Position numbers and translations under genes: made by a program. Shown here piece by piece: positions 24,457-35,739 of a stretch of 64,000 nucleotides of DNA. This stretch comes from Strongylocentrotus purpuratus (lineage: Eukaryota; Echinodermata; Echinoidea; Camarodonta; Strongylocentrotidae): contig NW_022145609.1 of assembly GCF_000002235.5 (NCBI RefSeq), forward strand, positions 23,114,408-23,178,407, written 5' to 3'. Numbering within the stretch: position 1 is the stretch's first letter; the number at the start of each line of letters is the position of its first letter. The notes beneath the pieces were generated by a model. The model was not told the DNA's origin. It ran no database searches and saw only the letters and a program-made list of their open reading frames with translations.

Positions 24457-25282
24457 CAATGTTGGTCATAAAGGTGAAATAATTGGTTTTTAATCCAATT
24501 TATGGAATGATTTTGACAATGATTTATTCCTAATAGATCTAATATTAGTATACATTCTCAGATGTTATTGAATAATAGTTTGCGAGTGTTTGATTTGCGT
24601 GACTGCTAAAGCATGTGTGTGATACTATGCTATTCAACTAAGGGACCTAATTCCTTAAGTCATAACTGACAGTAACGAGGATTAATGCATGCCTCACAAA
24701 AGGGCACTAACATAGCTGGTCGACACTGTTTTAATCATGGGGCCTAACAGTAACGAGGCCATTGCTAAGCCATTGAATCATGACTGTGTGCAGCGGTGGC
24801 TAGGTACGGGGCCGCCCCCACAAATACAAAAAAACAGGAAAAAACCTCTGTAGGGCCATGCACTATGAATCAAGGTATGGCCACACAGAATATTTTTTCT
24901 GTTGGGGATCGGGGCAAAATGCAATGAATTATTGATAATCTATTGCATTTTCTTTGTTTGTTTTCGTTTGTTTCAGTGGCTAATCAATGGCCTCGTTACT
25001 TCGAGGCCCCAGGATGAAAACCGTGTCGATCAGCTATATTAGTGCCCTTTTGTGAGGTATTAATCCTCATTACTGTCAGTTATGACTTAAGGACGTAGGT
25101 TCCCTAGTTGATTAGCACACACATGCTTTTGCAGTCACGCAAAACAAACACTCACAAATTATTATTCAATAAAATTTGAGAATGTATACGATTATCTAGA
25201 TCTGTTAGGAAAAAAATCATTGTCAAAATAATTCCATAAATTGTGGAAAAAAATAATTATTCCACCATTATGACCAACAGTG
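24457..25282. mobile_element. Full-length foldback MITE with TA target (Tc1/mariner-type)
   Basis: Arms of about 380 bases are inverted copies of each other. The ends CAATGTTGGTCATAAAGGTG and (read inward) CACTGTTGGTCATAATGGTG are each flanked by TA. Internal blocks such as GTGCCCTTTTGTGAGG and its complement pair across the centre near 24,880. No transposase. TA duplication and CACTG-type ends suggest mobilisation by a Tc1/mariner-like transposase; this is inference. Confidence 0.78.
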
Positions 25283-25562
25283 TATCATTAATCATTATCA
25301 TGTATAAAGTTCTTATATATCGGCTTCGAAACTTTCATTGTATCATTAATTTTTTTTCTTCAATTTTCGGAAGCTAAGTTGTTACTATGTCTTCCCCTAC
25401 AGTATGTAACTTTTTTGAAATACAGGGCATATATATATATATATAGGCCTACAAAACAAATCTGCCACAAATTGTTAATACCAACATGTGAGAGAAAGAG
25501 TTGATAGGGTACTCGCTTGATTACAAACAGATAATTTGTATTCAACTATAAAATGTACTAAA

Positions 25563-25690
25563 GGAGGCGCAATGGCTCAGTGATAGAGCAGTGGTCTCGT
25601 ATAACCAGGAGGTCCCGGGTTTGAAACGAAGTCGATGCGCATGTGCCCTTTGGGAAGGCATTAATCCTCATGGTTTATAGCCCTTTGGTA
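25563..25690 (+). mobile_element. tRNA-derived SINE head
   Basis: The A-box-like TGGCTCAGTGATAGAGC and B-box-like GGGTTTGAAAC occur at tRNA spacing, with the arm TGGTCTCGTATAACCA between them (loop anticodon would be CGT). The following sequence CCCTTTGGGAAGGCATTAAT is a body motif shared with the SINE at 37.06 kb. Confidence 0.6.
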
Positions 25691-25950
25691 TACAACCAGA
25701 CTGTCTACTACCGAATTGGTCTATTCGAAAATGGTCTACACCCAGTCAGCCTTCTATCCACATGGTCTACTTATCATTTAGTCTAATGATCATTTAGGCC
25801 AAAAGTCATTTGGTTTAATTTGGTCGCATCTCCAATATGTCTATAGCTGGTCTATCACTCATTTGGCCTAATTGAGAGTCGGTCTAATTACCAGTTTGTC
25901 TGATACCAATTTCGTCTATAATCCATTTGGTCTTATAATCATTTAATCAT
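25690..25950. repeat. Degenerate ATTTGGTCTAAT minisatellite
   Basis: Units of about 17-22 bases around CATTTGGTCTAAT and GGTCTATNNCC repeat about 12 times. Similar units in the opposite orientation follow the neighbouring element (about 26820-26870: TTAGACCTTATGAATAGTAG), so the element probably landed in the array. Confidence 0.7.
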
Positions 25951-26810
25951 AATATAGTAATAATGACTGCTTTGAGAGCGTATAAAAACAACTATGTCTC
26001 AAATATTAAAGTAGTCATTATTACTTTTATATACCAAAAAAGAAGAGTCAACTTATGACTCCACCTTGGCTTTTTTTTTAGTTTATCTGCACATGTATCA
26101 ACACAAAATTATGGCATCTGCCATAGACTTTTGTCTCAGAAAGTGAATGCGTAACAACATTCAAGAACAAAAGGCAGCTGGGTTACAAGTTCCCCAGAAA
26201 ATAGCAGATATTCTGTGCTTTCAAATGCGTTTCGCCCCAATTTATAACGTTTATGGTAACTTAAGATATGGTCGAATTGATGCAACAATGTCATAATTCG
26301 TAGTAGTAGTTTACGTGTTGTAGCTGTAGCGACGTACACGTATGCGCACACAATTTCCAAGAACAAATGTCCAACAGTTTCCATCATGAATTTCACGTAC
26401 CCTTTTGCCGTTCTTGCTGTCAGCAGAATTAATCAAGTCTTGCAATTGATCATCATCGAGAAGTTGAAATCTAGGAAGAGTTTCTTCAGCCATTTTTGCC
26501 TTGTTTGGAAACTATAAGTAGAATCTGGGCCGGATTTAGTAGTACGATCGACATTTAAAAAAAAATAAGCTAGCGACCAATTCGCCCACACACAATGTAT
26601 GGTATCCGCGCTCGGATTTTAACACGTGAAGCAATGGGTATTTCAGCAAGATTGAACTATTTTGCCGGGATTTTACTGATTTACTCTAGACCTATTACAT
26701 AGGTTTGGCATTTTTGTTTATTTACGGGAATGGCTAAACCCACGACTGCAACTTCGACCAATCAGATGGCTGGATTTCTTAAGTAAGGTATATAAATAAT
26801 AATAATCATC
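25950..26810 (-). mobile_element. Mobile element with Crypton-like ORF remnant
   Basis: Same ends as the 12.82 and 39.44 kb elements. On the minus strand at 26390-26493 it encodes AEETLPRFQLLDDDQLQDLI followed by NSADSKN and K/R residues. A leader with a short acidic helix followed by DSKNTK resembles the N-terminal segment of Crypton/DUF3504-type tyrosine-recombinase proteins. That family assignment is from memory of the motif and uncertain. The catalytic part is missing. One end folds into a hairpin (TAATAATGACTGCTTT with AAAGTAGTCATTATTA). Confidence 0.5.
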
Positions 26811-27490
26811 ATCAAACGATTGTTAGACCTTATGAATAGTAGACGAAATGGGCACTAGACAAACTGGGAATGAGATTAATTGTTTATTAAACTTAATAAA
26901 GCACATGCCTTGATATGTTTCTTGCTTTTTTAACTTAAAACTTTAAGTTAAAAGCTTAATCACATTCAAATAAATTCAAAATGTAATTATTTATTTTTTT
27001 GATACACAACACTTTTTTAAAATCATCACTTTGATAATAAACATATTTCGATGGACATGTATTACTTATATAGCATCTAAAGCTACACAGTAATTAATAC
27101 ACTTACTTTTGTTTTGTTTTGTAATATTCTTTATTATATTCACTCAATAAATAATATTAATTCATACAAATTGTAATATATAACATATTGAAACCAATTA
27201 CAGAGTACAAAATACAGTAATCTCAATTATATTGAATGAATTAATATTGTTATAACCCCCCCCCCCTCTATATTTTGTTCTGTAGTACTAGTATCCCTAT
27301 TACATATTATAATTTATAACATATTGGAACAAAGTACAGACTACAATCACGTACAGACTACAATCAAGTACAGACTACGATCATGAAAATAATAAAAGTA
27401 TATCATGTATTCTCTATCGTTTAAAATTGATAGTTCTCAAATGTTGTGTGTTCTTTTTTTGTTGTCCCTATATGAATGTCATCTCAACAG

Positions 27491-27685
27491 ATAGAGAAGG
27501 TGTGTATTCAGGGTTGTAATCTACGTGGGAATGACCCCACATCATCACGTGACCTAGCAAGGATTCTATGTCTCCTGCCTTGTCTTACCGACCTGACGAT
27601 AAATGACTATGACGATCAATACGAAGATCTTTTCCTTCGTGATGATTTCTACCACGAACTTGCTCGTCAGGCCTCATCCTTAAAG
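27491..27685 (+). CDS. Cassette LRR exon A (phase 0-0)
   Basis: The acceptor TCTCAACAG lies before ATAGAG; the donor is TTAAAG then GTGATT. 65 codons: IEKVCIQGCNLRGNDPTSSR, DLARILCLLPCLTDLTINDY and LRDDFYHELARQASSLK. Distinguishing residues: NDYDDQYED in the variable loop and SLK at the end. An in-frame ATG just before the acceptor (ATGGCATCTCAACAG in sister units) lies in the poly-pyrimidine/acceptor region and is not taken as a start. Confidence 0.8.
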
Positions 27686-28365
27686 GTGATTTGCAAGGTG
27701 TTATAACGTTTAACTGAATTACGGGACATTGACCATATGGATAACTAGAGTGATAAATAATGAAACTGTAAACTACTTTGTACCACAATTTACTAACAAA
27801 TAACATGAATTAAACCGTATCTAGTGAAGAAAAGTCCGTTGATGTTTTATTAGATAAATAAATAGATATATAATTTTATTGGTCCATATTCAAAACATAG
27901 AAAATTGGCCTCCACTGCCAGCACATAAACAAAATACAGAGTAGTTACAAAATAATTGATAAACACTTCGGTACATAATGTGAATGATTGTTTCGTTTCA
28001 TTAATCGACCTTAACGATCGTGATGTTCAGTCATTACAGTTCCTATCACATCCCTTGATATGTGTTTTGCTTTAGGACTTCAAGCTAAAAGCTTAATTAC
28101 AGTCAAATAAATTCAAACAATTAAATTTATGTTTATCGGTATATAACACATAAGAAAGAGTACCTTGATGATAGGCGCAATTCGATGGACATGCAATACT
28201 TACTTCATCATTATTATTTTCTAATTCTATAGCGTCTTAACCTACAATGTAATTAATACACTTACGATCATGAAAATGATAAACGTATATCTTGTATTAT
28301 CTATCGTTCAAAATTGATAGTTCTCATTTTTTTTTTTTTTTTTGTCATGAATGGCATCTCAACAG

Positions 28366-28554
28366 ATAGAGAAGGTGTGCATTCACGGTTGTAATCTAAA
28401 CGAGAATGACCCCACAGCATCACGTGACCTAGCAAGGGTTCTGTGTCTCCTGCCTTGTCTTACCGACCTGACGCTAAAGGACTCAGACGATCAATTTCTT
28501 TTCCTTCATGATGATTTCTACCACGAACTCGCTCGCCAGGCCTCATCCTCCAAG
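28366..28554 (+). CDS. Cassette LRR exon B (phase 0-0)
   Basis: The acceptor is TCTCAACAG; the donor is TCCAAG then GTGATT. 63 codons: IEKVCIHGCNLNENDPTASR, DLARVLCLLPCLTDLTLKDS and LHDDFYHELARQASSSK. Two residues shorter than its neighbours because the variable loop is DSDDQFLF instead of DSDDQYSHLF. Confidence 0.8.
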
Positions 28555-28726
28555 GTGATTTGCAAAGTGTATAACGTTTAACTGAAACACGGGACATTGG
28601 CCATATGGATAACCAGAATGATAAATAATGAAACTGTCTACTTTGTACCACAATTTACTAACAAACAACATGAATTAAACCGTATCTAGTAAAGAAAAGT
28701 CCGTTGATGTTTTATTATCCCCTCGC

Positions 28727-29232
28727 CGACGAAGTCGGAGGGGATATAGAAACGCCGCCGTCCGTCCTTCTGTCCGTGCGTCCGTCAGTGGGTGCGTCCG
28801 TCAGTCCGTACAAATTTGGTTTCCGATCGATAACTTTAGTAATGTTTGACGGATTTTAATGAAGTTTAATATGAAGGTACATGATATCAAGATACAGGCT
28901 GAGTTCGATATCGGAGTTTGTAGGTCAAAGGTCAAAGGTCATAGCTCATTAAATATGCGAATCTGGTTTCCATTCGATAACTTGAGTAATGTTTGACAAA
29001 TTTTAATGAAATTTAATGTGAAGGTACATGGTATAAAAATACATGTACAGCCTAAGTTCGATTTCTGAGTTTGTATGTCAAAGGTGAAAGGTCATAGCTC
29101 ATTAAATATGCAAAAACACCTAATTATATATGTGAAACTTCCTTGCCTAGTTATATATTAGTATAGTCCAATGTTTTGATGTATATAGGCAATTTGCACC
29201 CTGCGAGGGGATGCTACGCTTTGCGTTGACTT
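28727..29232 (+). mobile_element. Hairpin-ended insertion in cassette intron
   Basis: Begins with a hairpin (CCCCTC, GCCGACGAAGTCG, GAGGGG) and ends with GCGAGGGGATG, then a small hairpin ACGC-TTT-GCGT and TGACTTGT. The sister introns lack it (TTTTATTA joins directly to ACATAATGTGAA-type sequence). Internal GTCCGTCC repeats and AAAGGTCATAGCTCATTAAA twice. No coding. Its end logic mirrors the element at 2947. Confidence 0.65.
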
Positions 29233-29619
29233 GTTACATAATGTGAATGATTGTTTCGTTTCATTAATCGACCCGTAATGATCGTGATGTTCAGTCATTA
29301 CAGTTCCTATCACATCCCTTGATATGTGTTTTGCTTTAGGACTTCAAGCTAAAAGCTTAATTACAGTCAAATAAATTCAAACAATTAAATTTATGTTTAT
29401 CGGTATATAACACATAAGAAAGAGTACCTTGATAATAGGCGCAATTCGATGGACATGCAGTACTAAGTACATCATTATTATTTTCTAATTCTATAGCGTC
29501 TTAATCTATTTGTAATTAATACACTTACGATCATGAAAATGATAAAAGTATGTCATGTATTCTCTATCGTTTAAAATTGAAAGTTCTCTTTTTTTTTGTC
29601 ATGAATGGCATCTCAACAG

Positions 29620-29814
29620 ATAGAGAAGGTGTGTATTCAGGGTTGTAATCTAGACGAGAATGACCCAACAGCATCACGTGACCTAGCCAGGTTTCTGTGT
29701 CTCCTGCCTTGTCTTACCGACCTGACGATAAAGGACTCAGGCGATCAATACGATCATCTTTTCCTTCGTGATGATTTCTTCCACGAACTTGCTCGTCATG
29801 CCTCAACCTCAAAG
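29620..29814 (+). CDS. Cassette LRR exon C (phase 0-0)
   Basis: The acceptor is TCTCAACAG; the donor is TCAAAG then GTGATT. 65 codons: IEKVCIQGCNLDENDPTASR, DLARFLCLLPCLTDLTIKDS, variable loop GDQYDHLFLR and DDFFHELARHASTSK. Carries the private changes DDFFH, RHAS and TSK. Confidence 0.8.
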
Positions 29815-30009
29815 GTGATTTGCAAGGTGTATAACGTTTACCTGGAATACGGGACATTGGCCATATGTTTACCTAGAATGATAAATAATGAAACTGTAAA
29901 CTACTTTGTACCACAATTTACGAGTAACCGAAATGAGTTAAACCGTAACTAGTAAAGAAAAGTCATTTCATGTTTTATTACCATAATGTGAATGATTGTT
30001 TCATTTATA

Positions 30010-30430
30010 AAATGATTACATGGATCCTAATCAATTGATTGGTTAAAAGCGTACACGTGACCATACATTTATTTTGCCTAACGCGAAATTTGGATAACTA
30101 CCGGTCATTATCCTATGGTAATGACCGGTCGTTGGCGATCATGTTTTGCGATCGTAACCATTGAGATTTCATCGTTTTACTTTTACTTGCGAAAATGGCT
30201 GCCGCGGAATTTAAAACGCCTACGTTTGAAATGCTTACGACTGAAGAAATGAGGGTGAATGATGAGGGTGATTTATAAAAAAAAAAAAGGATCTGTGTTA
30301 TAATTTTATAAAACAATAATACACAGCATTTTGTTCGGGCATTAGTAAAATTATGCACACTCGGTACCTTTTGTGGGTACCTTGTGTGGGTAATTCTTAC
30401 TAATGCCCTCACTGCAGTGCATTATTTGTT
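30010..30430 (+). mobile_element. Insertion in cassette intron with short leader ORF
   Basis: About 420 bases absent from sister introns, placed between GATTGTTTCATTTA and TTGTTTATTATTAATCG. Contains a palindrome (ACCGGTCATTATCCTATGGT and its partner) and, at 30195, an ATG with the short peptide MAAAEFKTPTFEMLTTEEM that stops soon after. The leader is reminiscent of the Crypton-like leaders elsewhere in the window but clearly different. Ends not resolved. Confidence 0.4.
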
Positions 30431-30450
30431 TATTATTAATCGCCCCTTAA

Positions 30451-30483
30451 CCCTGATAAGACCGGGGGCCATTATGTCTCCCC

Positions 30484-30529
<46 letters not shown>

Positions 30530-31252
30530 CGATTTTTCAGATTGTTCGGGAACGCATACGGATGGCGCCCCGCCGCTCACTGACTTTTTTCTTTCGAGTC
30601 TTGCTCATTTTTTAAAACAATTTTTTTGAAAATCGGACGTATAGTTACAAAGTCACGTGACCTTTTGTCTTTGCATGTCCGAGTCAGCCCGAAAATCGCG
30701 CATTTTCGTGATTTGTGTACAAAACATATGGGATGTCATTTTTCCTAAAAGGAGATAAAACATTCGTTATTGGGTCTTGTTTAAAGTTTAGGGGTTTGTT
30801 TTTGGAATTAAAATAGTTGACTTGTAGTTAAAAATGAAATAAAACAAAAAAAAACAATAAAATACATTATGTTAAAAAAATGAAATACATAAGAAATTAT
30901 CAAAACAAAATATAACATAAGAAATAACCTAGCTCTTCCAAATTTTGTTGTCGTATTATTGTTTCCAATGGTTTAACGAATACATGTAGTGAAAATAGAA
31001 CTCTTAGATATAAAGAATATATGATTGATGGGTAAAAGGGTGAATTTTATGACCTTATTTGCATACATTACCACAAATATGCAAATGAGTAAATTTTTCA
31101 AAAAATTAAATTTACCATAGTATTTTATAAACTTCACTTGACATGCGCGCAAATTTTCGCGGCGATCGGCCGTTTCACGGTCGAGATCTTAGAGGGCCAT
31201 AATGGCCCACCGGCCGTTTCAAGACCTCACTAATAGCCCGGCCTTTTTAGGG
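30451..31252. mobile_element. piggyBac-like MITE with TTAA target
   Basis: Begins TTAA-CCCTGATAAGACCGGGGGCC and ends GGCCTTTTTAGGG-TTAA. TTAA duplication with CCCT...AGGG ends is the hallmark of piggyBac. Sister introns show the uninterrupted site CGACCCTTAATGACCGTGAT. The interior has a long poly-C run (30487-30525) and no transposase. It is 802 bp, a non-autonomous element. Confidence 0.85.
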
Positions 31253-31538
31253 TTAATGACAGTGATGTTCAGTAATTACAGCTCCTGCCACATCCCTTGA
31301 TATTTTTGGGGGGTTTAGTACTTCAAGCTAAAAGCTTAATTACATTCAAATTAATTCAAAATGTGAAATTTATGTATATCGGTACATAACACATTTAGAA
31401 AGAGTACCTTGATAATAGGCGCAATTCCATAAACATGCAGTACTAAGTACATCATTATTATGTTCTAATTCTATAGCGTGTTAACCTACAATGTAATAAA
31501 TACACTGAAAGTCATGCAAATAATAAAAGCATAATGTA

Positions 31539-33937
31539 GGGTAGGTGCAGGGAATTGGAGACTATTAAGCACATTTACATAAACATGAAAGATGTTACAC
31601 ATACAGAAAGTTTGGTATTCTTTTCAGTAACTTCTTCTCTTTATTTGGTAACAAAATTGTGGTCATGATGTAACTGATTAATAAGATAACAATGATTAAT
31701 TACGTCAGCACCAAAGGTCTCTCATTACCTATACGTGCAGGTAATAAGGGACAGTTACAAATCAAGACATTTTAAATACAATTTGGATGAAAATGGGATT
31801 GTTATGGTTAGTTCAAACACTTTTTGAAACAGATATATGCAGCCAATGAACTAACTGTAATTTTGAAATGATTTTAAAACAATGTGGCCCAAAATATTTC
31901 TTTACATGGACAATTAACCAACCAGCATCGCGTCATTGACTGTCCTCGGCATACTCGACATTCACAACAAACGACCCCCATCTCTCTCTCTCTCTCTCTC
32001 CCTCTTTCTCTCTCTTCAAACTTCTCTCCTTCTTTTTTCTTTTAACCTTCCATTTTCTCTCTTCTAGCATGTTCTTGTATGCTGATTATTGTTGTCTCGC
32101 CGAAATCTGACTCTCTTAATTTTCATTAATGTATTACATGTAATTAGGAATAATATGTTTATCTTATATTAGGATCAATCCATTCCCAGCTCTCTCTCTC
32201 TCTCTCTCTATCTATCTCTCTTCCATTCTCTCTTTGTACCTCCCCTTTTCTCCCATCCTCTCTCTCTCTCTCTCTCTACTCCATTCGCTTTATCACTCTC
32301 ACTTTCATGAGCCATATGAATAATATGACTTTTCCAAGAATTCTGCCACAAGCTTGAGCAACGTCGGGCTTGTACTAATGGTTCTAGCTTTGGTAAACAT
32401 AGACAGATCATAGTTCGCACTGTTATATTCAACATCCCTGGCCTACGTACGTACCTGTCTCACCACATATTCAATTCCATCACTATCATCTGCTTTAACC
32501 ATCTTCAGTGTGTTTCCGACAGTCTCTCTATTAATGGAATGACTGAAGCCCAACCTTCAATGTGTATGATGACCCCGTCATTTCCTAGACATTTCATGAG
32601 GTTCGACAACATTGCCTTGCAACCAAGATAACCACCACATTGGACATACAATTTGTGAAGCTAAATAGAGTCCCAAATAATTGATATTCTACATATATGC
32701 TAATTAGGTTTATTAGTACAAAATTACATATTAAGCCAATTGCATTACTTAAAAATAAAAACTGGTATCACAACTGAATCCCTCGTAATGGAAAACCCTT
32801 GAAAAGTCATATTATCCATCATGTTTTCAATCTTTTTGGATTAAGATTAGCAAAATCATTAAATATTGCACATACAGTGTATATGCTGATTAGGCTAATT
32901 ATACGACATCTACATGGAATATCTTCTAATGAATTAATTTGTAGTCTTTCAAAAGGTCATTGACAATGTTGCATTGCACTATTTTTAGGTTTTATAGATA
33001 AACAATGACAATAAAGTCCATATATTGTACGCATGCTTATTAGCTCATCATGCTTTTTATTAAAGACAATTGCATTACTCAAAAATAAATACTGGTGTCA
33101 TAAATGAATTACTCGTCATGGAGAATCCTTGAAAAGTCACATTATCCATGTTTCCAGCCTTCCTGGATTAAGATTAGCAACACTAGTACATACTACACAT
33201 ATATGCTAATTAGATGATTATGCTAATTAGGCTAATTATACTACATATACATGGAATATCTTCTCATGAATTAATGATTAATCTTTCAAAAGTGATTTAC
33301 AATGTTGCATTGCACCATTTTTAGGCTTTATAGATAAACAATGACAATGAAGTCCATATATTGTACATTTAATGCTAATTATGCTATTTAAGACAATTGT
33401 ATTACTTTAAAATAAAAATTGGTGTCATTAATGAATTCCTTGTCATAGAAAACCCTTGAAAAATCGTCTTATCCATGGTTTCAGGCTTCCTGGATTGAGA
33501 TTAGCAACATTATTACATATTGCACATATGCGAATTAGATGATTATGCTAATATGGCTATTAAAAAAGTTGCTCAAGGTTGCCAAGCTGGCAACCAAGCT
33601 GAATTTACTTTAATACCCATCTAGAACACAAATCAACAAAAAAACCTTGTACTTATCAACTTTTCCAGGTCATGTACATGGTATATGGTACCGTCTACTG
33701 GACTGTCACAACATTCAGTGAAAATTGTGTTTTATATCAGAGCAAAATTTTACGATCAAAATTGGTTACCTTGGTCAATTTTGCCAATTTTCTAGAAGAA
33801 AGAGCACATTGTAGTCTTCGAAATTAATTGGATATATGCACAAGTGGCGCTAAAGCAATATTGGAGCCAACACGGACATACAGTGAGGGGTTCAAGCTTG
33901 GTGGTCTCTGCGGTCTCCAATTCCCTGCACCTACCCT
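31539..33937. mobile_element. 2.4 kb element with 24-bp perfect inverted ends and TA target
   Basis: Left end GGGTAGGTGCAGGGAATTGG plus AGAC; the right end is its exact complement at 33914-33937. Both are flanked by TA. The sister unit shows the empty site ATGTATTCCCTGTCGCT. The interior has CT microsatellites (31981-32035, 32192-32275) and three direct copies of an about 330-bp unit (32.65-33.55 kb). No transposase recognised. Confidence 0.85.
32640..33560 (+). repeat. Three direct repeats of about 330 bases inside the element
   Basis: Shared landmarks are CCTTGAAAAGTCATATTATC, TTAGATAAACAATGACAAT-like text and TGGATTAAGATTAGCAA, spaced about 330 bases apart. AT-rich and non-coding. Confidence 0.75.
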
Positions 33938-34020
33938 ATTCCCTATTGCTTAAAATGTATAGTTCTCAAATTGTGTGTGTGTGTGTGTGTTTTTTGTCGC
34001 CATGAATGGCATCTCAACAG

Positions 34021-34215
34021 ATAGAGAATGTGTGTATTCAGGGTTGTAATCTAGACAAGAATGACCAAACAGCATCACGTGACCTAGCCAGGTTTCTATG
34101 TCTCCTGCCTTGTCTTACCGACCTGACGATAAAGGACTCTGACGATCAATACAGTCATCTTTTCCTTCATGATGATTTCTACCACGAACTCGCTCGTCAG
34201 GCCTCATCCTCAAAG
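34021..34215 (+). CDS. Cassette LRR exon D (phase 0-0)
   Basis: The acceptor is TCTCAACAG; the donor is TCAAAG then GTGATT. 65 codons: IENVCIQGCNLDKNDQTASR, DLARFLCLLPCLTDLTIKDS, loop DDQYSHLFLH and DDFYHELARQASSSK. From residue 17 onward it is identical to exon F (35545). Confidence 0.82.
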
Positions 34216-34774
34216 GTGATTTGCAAGGTGTTTTAACGTTTACCTGGAATACGGGACATTGGCCATATGGTTACCTAGAATGATAAATTATGAAACTGTA
34301 ATCTACTCTGTACCACAATTTACGAGCAAACAAAATGAGAAAAACCGTATCTAGTAAAGAAAAGTCATTTGATGTTTTATTATACAACATAATGTGAATG
34401 ATTGTTTCGTTTAAATAATCGACCCTTAAAGACCGTGATGTTAAGTCATTACAGCTCCTACCACATCCCTTGATCTGTTTTTCGGTTTAGTACTTCAAGC
34501 TAAAAGCTTGCTTACAGTCAAATAGATTCAAATTGTGAAATTTATGTATATCGGTACATAACACATTTAGAAAAGGTACCTTGATAGTAGGTGCAATTCA
34601 ATGGACATGCAATACTAAGTACATCATTATTATGTTTTCATTCTAGAGCGTCTTAACCTACAATGTAATTAATACACTTACGATCATGAAAATGAAAAAA
34701 AGTATATCATGTATTCTCTATCGTTTCAAATTGATAGTTTTCATTTTTTTTTATCATGAATGGCATCTCAACAG

Positions 34775-34969
34775 ATAGTGAAGGTGTGTATTCAGGGTTG
34801 TAATCTACGTGGGAATGACCCCACAGCATCACGTGACCTAGCCAGGTTTCTATGTCTCCTGCCTTGTCTTACCGACCTGACGATAAAGGACTCTGACGAT
34901 CAATACAGTCATCTTTTCCTTCGTGATGATTTCTACCACGAACTTGCTCGTCAGGCCTCATCCTCAAAG
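34775..34969 (+). CDS. Cassette LRR exon E (phase 0-0)
   Basis: The acceptor is TCTCAACAG; the donor is TCAAAG then GTGATT. 65 codons: IVKVCIQGCNLRGNDPTASR, then the common core with loop DDQYSHLFLR. It combines the RGND segment of exon A with the loop of exons D and F, a mosaic pattern expected from exchange between units. Confidence 0.82.
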
Positions 34970-35544
34970 GTGATTTGCAAGGTGTTATAACGTTTAACTG
35001 AATTACGGGACATTGACCATATGGATAACTAGAGTGATAAATAATGAAACTGTAAACTACTTTGTACCACAATTTACGAGCAAACAAAATGAGTTAAACC
35101 GTATCTAGTAAAGAAAATTCATTTGATGTTTTATTGAATAATGTGAATGATTGTTTCTTTTCATTAATCGACCCTTAATGACCGTGATGTTCAGTAATTA
35201 CAGCTCCTACCACATCCCTTGATATTTTTTGTCTCGGTTTAGTACTTCAAGCTAAAGGGTTCAGTCAAATAAATTCAAAATGTAAAATTTATGTTTATCG
35301 GTAAATAGCACATTTAAAAAAATTACCTTGATAACAGGGGCAATTTGATGGACATGCAATACTTTAATAGTACATCAGTATTATGTACTAATTCTATAGC
35401 ATGTTAACTTACAATGTAATTAATACACTGACGGTCATGAAAAGAATAAAAGTATATTATGTATTCCCTGTCGCTTAAAATTGATAGTTCTCAAATGTTG
35501 TGTGTTCTTTTTGTTTTTTGTCGCCATAAATGTCATCTCAACAG

Positions 35545-35739
35545 ATAGTGAAGGTGTGTATTCAGGGTTGTAATCTACACGAGAATGACCAAACAGCATC
35601 ACGTGACCTAGCCAGGTTTCTATGTCTCCTGCCTTGTCTTACCGACCTGACGATAAAGGACTCTGACGATCAATACAGTCATCTTTTCCTTCATGATGAT
35701 TTCTACCACGAACTCGCTCGTCAGGCCTCATCCTCAAAG
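35545..35739 (+). CDS. Cassette LRR exon F (phase 0-0)
   Basis: The acceptor is TCTCAACAG; the donor is TCAAAG then GTGATT. 65 codons: IVKVCIQGCNLHENDQTASR, then the common core with loop DDQYSHLFLH. It differs from exon D only at residues 2, 3, 12 and 13. Confidence 0.82.

Larger units (their letters stand above)
23374..27490 (+). other. Long intron filled with repeats
   Basis: Contains an AGT-type microsatellite (23715-23785), a GC-rich hAT-like end at 23787 (CAGGGCCCGCAGAACGG), poly-T and GA repeats (23870-23915), the full TA-target foldback element (24457-25282), a tRNA-like SINE head (25563), a degenerate minisatellite (25690-25950) and a mobile element with an ORF remnant (25950-26810). 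No LRR exon seen. Confidence 0.6.

Noticed and set aside
25700..25950. CRISPR-like array
   Set aside because: Units are degenerate, without constant repeats and unique spacers, and the genome is eukaryotic; this is a minisatellite.
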